Part shown: piece by piece, positions 42,501 through 51,500 of the stretch
Position numbering within the stretch: the stretch's first letter is position 1
Layout of the letters: each line of letters begins with the position of its first letter
Assembly (NCBI GenBank): GCA_963971305.1
Contig: OZ020307.1
Coordinates: forward strand, 50,341,702-50,405,701
Direction: 5' to 3'
Source of the DNA: Arcuatula senhousia
Taxonomy: Eukaryota > Mollusca > Bivalvia > Mytilida > Mytilidae
Length of the DNA: 64,000 bases
Translations under genes and position numbers: made by a program
The notes under the pieces: model-generated
The model's input: the letters and a program-made list of their open reading frames with translations, nothing else
Told to the model about the DNA's origin: nothing
Database searches by the model: none

Positions 42501-45500
42501 GTTTATAGGGTGGATATCTTAATTATTTTCAAGATATTGAATATTTTGTCATTTAGGAGAGGGTGCGGCATGACCCCATCAGACCCCTCTCAGGTACCAA
42601 ATAATTCGTTTTACAATAAGGACTAAGAATATAAATGGTTATAGGACGGGGATCTCAATAGTTTTCAAAATATTATTCATAAGTACTTGTTATTTTAGGG
42701 AGGGATGTGGCATGACACCTTTAAACTAGTCTATGGTACCAAATGATCTGTATTACTACAAGGATGAAAAATATATATTGTTAAAGAGTGGGGATTTCAA
42801 GGGTTTTCAAGATAATATGATTAAGGTCCTGCCTTCTTAGGGAGCATCGAAAATTAATTTTTTTAGAAATAAATATATGTACATGATTAACAGAAAATTA
42901 TAATAATAAAAAGATTACTAGTATAGCAATGCAGGTCTGACCCCTCCCCAGACCCCCATCCTTTGCATCTAAAGAAAAAAATTGTTCAACTAATTAAATA
43001 TCTTAGATCAATAACTTTTTTTATAAAAGAATCAATCATTTGTGCATATAATAAACTTTAGTACCTGTAGGATTCTTAAAAGAATTACCAAAATCATCAA
43101 AGTATTAGGGGACAACTTTTGCCGGGGACGGATTAATCCCTTTATTGATACATGGCGTCATTTCCCTGTCTGAGAATGCGATCACATCAGACCAAAACAT
43201 GTAAAATGCTATCATTCAGATTCTGCGAGGTTTTGGGATATTTTCTGAGTATAAGTATTTGATTTGTAGTATTTGTATACGACATATCTGAAAAAAATAT
43301 TTTTTCATCGGAAACGGCCGAGTGATATTGGAATGGAAATGTTTTTTGTAAAAATCAATAGGTGGATAAAAGACCGTTTTATCGCTCGTTTTGCATTTCT
43401 AATTTTAATTTTCTGCAGAGTAAATGTTATTTTAATAAGTTATTAGGTTAATGGTTTTACTTGCATTATGTTTTTTAGCTTCCTATTCATTTTCATCATA
43501 TACAAATTATTGGAGTGTATAAGAAAAGGTCTCATATTTTAAGTTGATCTTTTTAATGAAAATAGTCAATTTTGGTAAAAAAATCGCTTAAGGTCAGCAA
43601 AATCGTAATATTTGGTCACCTTCAAACGTCTGTACTAAAGACAAAAAAGCACATCAACCCGTCATTTTTTTGCATATATAATTCTGCTTTTGTAAGGTCA
43701 GAACATTGCAAAAATCAAGATTTGAAAAAAAGGTTTATACTTTAAAATATTGGTTCAAAACCAGAAAAGACCCTTAAGCTCCAAACAATAATAATTGAAT
43801 AATGTGGAGTAACATGTCTCCCATGTGTTTGTTTGTTTGTTTGTTTTTAATTTTTTTTTTTTTGGGGGGGGTATTTTATATTTAGTCTTTGAATTCTTCT
43901 TTTAGATGCTTCTGAAAATAAAGGTAATAGCAAAACTACCGAACTTGAATGATCAATCTCATAGTCCAGAGAAAATGACAAAAACGAATAAGTCATACCG
44001 GAAAATTGGTGGATCGCAATGGTCCTGACTTGGAACAGGCATTTCAAATGAAATGGTTGGTTAAACCAGATTTTATGGCGCCAAACCTCCCTCTTCCATT
44101 GCAATCTTAGGATCCGGTAATGACCATAGAACACAACATAGTTGTGAGACAAAATAGGGATATTGAGGTGATCTTCTCAGCACAGCAGACCAGTCAAACA
44201 CTAATTAAAACAATTAATCACCATATCTTTTAACTCAATTTTGAACTTTTCTAATAGTGGCTGGTAATGAAGAAAGAATTTTTTAGCGATCGTATGAGAC
44301 GTATTTTCTTCTAGCCCTGCTCCAAAAGTCGAATAAATCGGTGTCTAATAAAAAAAATCTGAGAAATGTGTGCAAGCTCTGGGATATCGAATAAGTTGTG
44401 AAATATAAACACCGTATGCAGAGAAAGTAGGTATATTGCTCTGTAGATTAGGAAAATTAATGATTTGAAAATTAAAATCGTCTCTTTTATCGTGAATTTT
44501 TGTACTGAGATGAAAGTGATAACACAATTAACATTTTTATTGACTCCAACTTGATACTTTATATTTTGAAACCACTTGGTCAATAAGCTCTACAGATGGT
44601 AATTTCAGTCTAGTCGTCAGACTTGTTTGAAAACATATAACACATCGTCGATATTCTCAGTGCTGGTTAGGCAGAGTAGAGTTTGTATTTTTCGACATTT
44701 TCGAACTCCATTTTTTCTTTCATTCAAATGCTGCTGCTTAGAGTTTGTTAATATTCATATGAACCAAATCCACCAAGTGGCGTTAGATAAATAAACAATG
44801 AAGAACTTAAAATATTCTCAGACTGAGGAGCCGGATGTTATATAAGTACGGTATTACTTACCTGACCGACTGGCTGAAAATAACAAAAATAGTATATCGT
44901 GTGATTCAACTCAGAAAAAATAAATGCTTAATTGTGTCAACGTGTAAGCTTTTTTATTTGACCGTTTAGATCTTATCATTGGCACATGTTACCAGTACAC
45001 TGATTTAATGACAGTTGCTTTTGTTTACAATCATAACATGTTTAAGTTCAAGTATGTTAACTTTTATAATCTAACATTTTTAAACTTATTTGTGGAACAG
45101 CAAAAAAACATTATTGAAATTCCCGTACCTTTTGGGCAATCTAGTTTGTTCTTCTTTTTGCTTATTTTTTTTTCCTGCCACCAAAGACAAATGTAAATCC
45201 TTTTCAACATTTGAAATTTATTAAACGGTTCGTTATCGAAACCTCAAGTCATTAAAAAGATCTTATTTGGTATTTTTTTAAACCCTACTTATAATTACCA
45301 CAAGTTTATATGTGAATGATCCTCCTGCACCATTATCTGGGTCTGAGGCTGATACTGTTATCACTACTCCTGCGTTAACTTGTGCGTTCTGAAAATAAAT
45401 TTAAAACACGTTAAAAACAAGGATACACACAGCAATAGATTAAACACTCTAAGTGTTTAACAAATAGGTCTACTGTTACAGGTTTATAAATTAATATATT

Positions 45501-48500
45501 GAACTTTGTTTTTTCTTCAGAAAAGTTCAGTTGATTCTTCTTTCTATAACCGTTAAGCTTTGCTAGTGGACGATATTGTGTAATGTTATGACGTGTATAA
45601 TTATAATTTTTATACGTTTAAAGGTTGTTTTTGCCTTTAACTATAGAAGTTTTATTTCTTGTCTCGTCTGATCCCGCTCGATGTTAACAAATCATTATAC
45701 ATTCTTAAAATAATTTAGAAAAAGAATACCTCATCTACATCAGCTGTGTAGAATGAATGTTCAAACTTTGGCGGATTATCGTTCACATCGGTGATAGACA
45801 ACGACACAGTGTATAATGGAACCTAAAAATATTTCAAATATACATAAGTAACTTATTCTGATGGAGATGCAAAATATGAATAAGTAACCGAAGGTATTAT
45901 TTTTGGTAAAAAAGTTCAGTGTCTTTATAGTCTATGAATTATAATAAATATGCAATCTTAAAATGATGCAAGTAAACTATTTGACATTTAAGGCATTGTG
46001 ACCTTACATAATGATTTTTTCATATTTCCCAAAAAAGTAAATACAAACAACACTTTTACATGTAACAATAGCTTTCACTTAATTTGTATGTATAATATAA
46101 AACTTTATAAAAAAAAAACATTCAAACTAACACAGTTTTACAATCTGTGAAAAAATATTTCTTATTGTAGATGAATTTGGAGATACATGTATTTTTTTTT
46201 CTTTTTAAAGTAGTCTGCAATTAATTTATTTTGATTATTTTCCATTGTTTCCCTAAATATGACTTACATTCACAAGTAATTTCTTTGAGTAGAGCGCCTC
46301 TGATGAGTCTGGAATAGACAAAACGCGCTTCATACGTTGATACTTAATTGTCTTGAGGTATTGAAATTTTTAATTGTATAAAATCATGTAAAAATGTATT
46401 ACCTGATCTTTATCAATATGTTGATCATAAGCTTTGAAATACAAGTCCCAGGTTGAAATATCCTTAAAAAGTAAACAAACAAAAAAATGTCAAACAAAAT
46501 CAACTATTTGCATTTATTGTACAAGGATCTGATTGTTATCATACACGTGACACATATTATGTTATTCAGAAATCTTTTTCTGCTATGTAAACCGTTGTTG
46601 GAATGGTCAACAAAGACGCGTGGTTAAATAATTGGAACAACATTTGGCGGACGTTGGCAAGGAAAAAACTGTCAACTCAACCTTTAAAACATTACACAAG
46701 GCACATTTCTTGCAGTTCATTCTCGAAACTCTTAGAAATGTTAGGTCATTACCTTTACTGAAGATAGATATTAGTTTGGAAATTCTATTTTACTAGCAAG
46801 AATACACGATCCATTTCTTTTGAATTTGTTGCTATTGACATTTTTTCAAGGGAAGCAATTAACAAATTTTATTTTTCATTGATAACCAACATGCTATGGA
46901 ACAGATACTATTTTTGAAGCGAATGACTGCATACTGAATTGGATATTTGATCCAACACAATGCAAATTAACATGTTATTACATGTAACCCCTATTAAAGG
47001 ACACCAGTTTAAAGGTAAACATGTTCTATGACGTAACAAAATTCAACAAGTAAACGTGTACTTTTAAAAGGAGGGTTGTCAAGACAGACCTTTTTCTTAA
47101 TTCTATTTAGGCTTAACCTGTTGCAGTATATGTCTGAAAATTTTCAGATGGAAGAAAATACATTTAAAGAAATAGTGTTGTGTTTTTTTTTTTTTTTTAC
47201 AAACGGTAATTTCGAGCGATCCATTTCAGTTGCACCGAACGCATTTTATAGAAATCCACGTTATAATATGCATAATAAATGTAATTTACTTTTAGAATCC
47301 CTTTTTAATTCAGAACAGCTTATATACACAACATAACTTGAAATTGAATGAACTATTTTTGCTAAAAGAACTTTTAATTCACTTGACAACCAGGATAAAC
47401 ATTGAAATTGACTTTCCTGTCTTTCCGATGAAGTGTCTCATTCGATTGTGATCTATTGTTTAAATACCACCGGTTTTCGGACTGCAGTGCCGTAATAGTA
47501 TAAATCTTTAAACGTGTACTACATATGAATATTACAGACAGTCTAGTTAAAGAAAAAATATACATATCAATATATATGTTACAGTCATTTTCTTAAATCA
47601 GGCATTTTGTAAAATGCCTGATATTTTAGGCATTTTATAAAATGACTAAGTCCTATCGGCATTATATAAAATGCCTGAAAATATTAAGGCATTTTACAAA
47701 ATGCCTGGAATTTTTTAACACAATTAAAGAAAATGCATAAACTCGTAAAAAAAGAAATCGTCCTATGGGTATTGGTAGTCCACATAACTTACTTTGAAAC
47801 TTGTTTTCATCATTGAGAACATGTTCATAACTGGAGTTATGTTATAGTTATTTGTAAAATCTTTGCTTGACCATGGAAGATGCACACTTTTAGATTTTAG
47901 ATACCAATAACAGCAAAAAATGTATTGAAGAGGGCTATTATAAGATCCTACAAAAAGTAAAGAAAGCAACCAAAGAGAATTCAATGAATTATTACTATAT
48001 TTGCAAAGGTATTTTTCTTTATATTAGCTCGGCCATCTAGACCGCAGGTTCATGTGAGCTATTGCCATCACTTGGTGTCTATTGTCGTCGTCAGTCGTCT
48101 GTTTTTTTTTCAAAAATCTTCTCCTCTGAAGCTACTGTACAGAATTTAGTGAACCTTGGTTGATCCTTAGAGTGTCCTGCACAAAATGTTTGTTTCAATT
48201 TTTTATCCGTCAAAAAACATGACCACCTTGCTAAATATGGATGATAAGTATGGCAGATAGGAAAGCTTTTGCTTGCTTAAACCTTCAGCTCACGAAGTTC
48301 TATGAAAATCTGCATTGGATAAAAGTTGTCAGAAGACCCTTTATAGGAGTTATGAGTCTTTTTAGGTAAAAGTAGCTTTATTTTTGTTTGTTTGTCCTAT
48401 GGAATGAAGGACAGAGAAAAGCTGTTGTTTGCTTAAGGATGATTTCTGGTCAGCATTTGAGATTTCTATCAGATTTTCGGAATCTTCTGGATTTTACCAT

Positions 48501-51500
48501 TAAAATGGTGATATTTTTTTTGCCCACTAACACCCTATTTTCTTTCTAAATTATTATTTATTAGAGCATAAAGGGCTAACTAACAAAGTTTTATAAATTT
48601 CTTGTTTTTTTTTCAGTGGAATTTACACTTAAACAAGTCTAATGTTAAACCTATGAAAATGTCAGAGAAATCCTTTTCCCGCCAAATTTTGAACTCTTCA
48701 TATCTCAAAAACGAGTTCGGTGACCTATGAATTTTTTAAGCTGAGTTTGTGCCTTCACCTATGGGCCATTCATTATATATATCAATTTAGAGACCTTGTT
48801 ATTTTTAAACTGACCAGCGATCATCCTTAAGCATTCATAAGGTCAAAGTTGTCAAATGACCCTTCACAGGGGTAATATCTTATACAAGAGACCCTTATTG
48901 CTTATTACTTACGGAATGTGGGTTGCTATGGCCATTTTTTCAACTTCATATTAGCAATTAATTTTATAGCCAGAATTTGTATTATTTGCATAATGTCTTT
49001 TTATCTAAAATTCCGCCTTAATTCCTATTTAAAACATTTTCTTGGTACTAAGAAGTTGTTTGCTTATTTCAGGCATTTTATTAAAATTTTCAATATATTT
49101 CCAGGCATTTTGTTAAATGACTGAAGATTTTAATGTCTAAAATCGGTCGGCATGTTATAAAATGCCTAATATTTACAGTCATTTAACAAAATGCCTATAT
49201 TAAGAAAATGACTGTAACATATAATACATGTATCAAACTTCAATATTAAAAGTAAATTATATAAATATATACCAAGAAAAGATCACGATACATAAAACCC
49301 TATCTAACCTGGTCTCTATCTAGTTCTTTCTTTCTGTAAATATATCCGGTCGCAGAGTTTGCATCAAGATCACGTGTGTAGTTAAAGTCTATCCTTTCTT
49401 GTGATGTAGCGTCATACACTTCTAATGTTACAGGTACTCCATTTTGACTTGTGGCTTTTATTGTTGTAATTAGTGCTCCTGAAAATTATATAAACGAAAG
49501 ATTGAAAACTTTAAAAAGATTTCTTGAGAAACTGTACATGTGTTTCATATATTTTTGGTTTATTTTTAGATATCGACTGAGTGTAATTCTATGTGTAGGA
49601 TGGTTTGAATAAAATCATTATGTTCACTTCCGGTAATTCATTACATCCTTTCCGTCCATCCTCGAAAGCTTGAAGTTATTTGTGAAATTTCGAATTGAGC
49701 TGAGCTATTTTTAATTGTCATGAACAAAGACACACAAATTAACGTGCCGTTACCACCATTAACGTTATAAATTGCCGTTTATTTTACGAAATCGTTACCA
49801 ACAACAAGTGGACACGCTGCTTAACATTGTTTTAAATGAATGTTTCGTTCTGCAACATGTTTGTTTGAACTCATTGATCATTTAACACGATGAGCATTAT
49901 TTGGAAAATAAATACATACTTGTAAACTTACAGCCCAGTTCTAACAGTCACGTTTTTGTCCTCGTGCATAGTTAAGTATAAATGTCTTGTCTTAATTTTT
50001 TTATATTACCCTTTTTCAGATCTGGGGTCAATTACATACAAAGGTAATTAATTACAATTCAATTACATGTAATTTGTTCTAAGCTAAATTACACATTACA
50101 TTACCAAAAATTTGAAAAGTAATTAATTACATTACAATTACTTTGGCAATGTAATTAATTACTTTTGAATTACTTTTAAGGGAAATATTAAAACAAATTA
50201 TGCAATAAGTATTTTTTTTCAATATTTAAATGATTTTTCATCATATGAGTTTTCATCATGTTCATGAAGCTTACAATTTAAATACTACTCTATTTAAATT
50301 ATTTAACCTGACTGGTTACAGGCAACCATTTCATACATCTTTATTCATAACTAACCCCTAAATAAAAATAGAAAATTAGAAGCCATCTAGCAAGGTTTTA
50401 AAATATGCATGTCATACATGCATTAAATGGCAACTCAAGCATAGCTTACGATTTCCTTCCAGGGCGAACAAGAAACATTTTAATGTTTGTTTTATAAATT
50501 TACATGCTCTATTTTATAAATATTCAGCTATTTAATTTTCAAATTTTCTAATTGTGGTAAATTCTAAATTATTACAGTATGTATTAAGCTTGAAACACTT
50601 TACTTCTTCATGACACAAATTAAGACAAAACAACCCAAAAAGTTTTCTTTTTGGAAGCAATATTTCAAAAAGATATTTGACATTCACTGGACAAAAGAAA
50701 TTAGTTTGTTGTTATTGCTGATTAAAGATTAATGTCTTATGATCAAAACTAGTGCACAGGGCTTGGGATTATGTTGTTTTAGTGGTTAAATGGCTTGGGT
50801 GTTATTTATAGTAGATAACTGTTTGTTTAAATGAAAAATATTAATTCACTTAAAAAAAATCATTCCATTGTTTAGTCTAATACAATCATTTCTTTCACCA
50901 TGTTAACAGAATAAACAAATAATTAATGTTTATTACCCAAAAGGTCAATTGCTTGTGAATATTTTGTATTTTAAAGGGATGACCAATCATGATACTCCTT
51001 TTTGATCTAGTGTCAAAATTCATTTTTTCAAATATTTAGAATAAGCATTATGATATGTAATTGAAATGTAATTTGGCATTACAGGCAAAATATGCAAAGT
51101 AATGCATTACTTTCAATTACAAGTAATTCAGATTTGCCTCAATTACACATTACATTCAATTACATGGAAAACATGTAATTAATTACAGCTACATTTGTAA
51201 TTACAATTAAATTTTCAATTACCCCAGGTCTGCCCTTTATCAGCCCTTGGTCATTTATCATCCCTCAAGCTGTTCTGCTTCAGGTCTGATAAAATAAGCT
51301 GGTAATGATTTCGTAATGATAATATCGTTAAATGTTGTTATGTGGTTTGTTTTGTTGTGATGATTTTTGTCTGCCGGTTTTGTCTTTGTCCTTACGGTTT
51401 TATGATACTGATTACCCCTTTGGTACACCTTTGCTTCTATCGTTAAATGGTTGGCAAAAAACCGCTGAAACAGCATAATGCTCATGTACATGTGTGCTTA

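Noticed and set aside
47763..47984. Minus-strand open frame with good splice borders (47,793-47,947) that could be a cadherin exon
   Set aside because: It needs a phase that exon 3 does not supply, lacks EC motifs, and lies wholly inside the 1,643-bp transposon. Joining exon 3 directly to exon 4 restores a perfect EC1.
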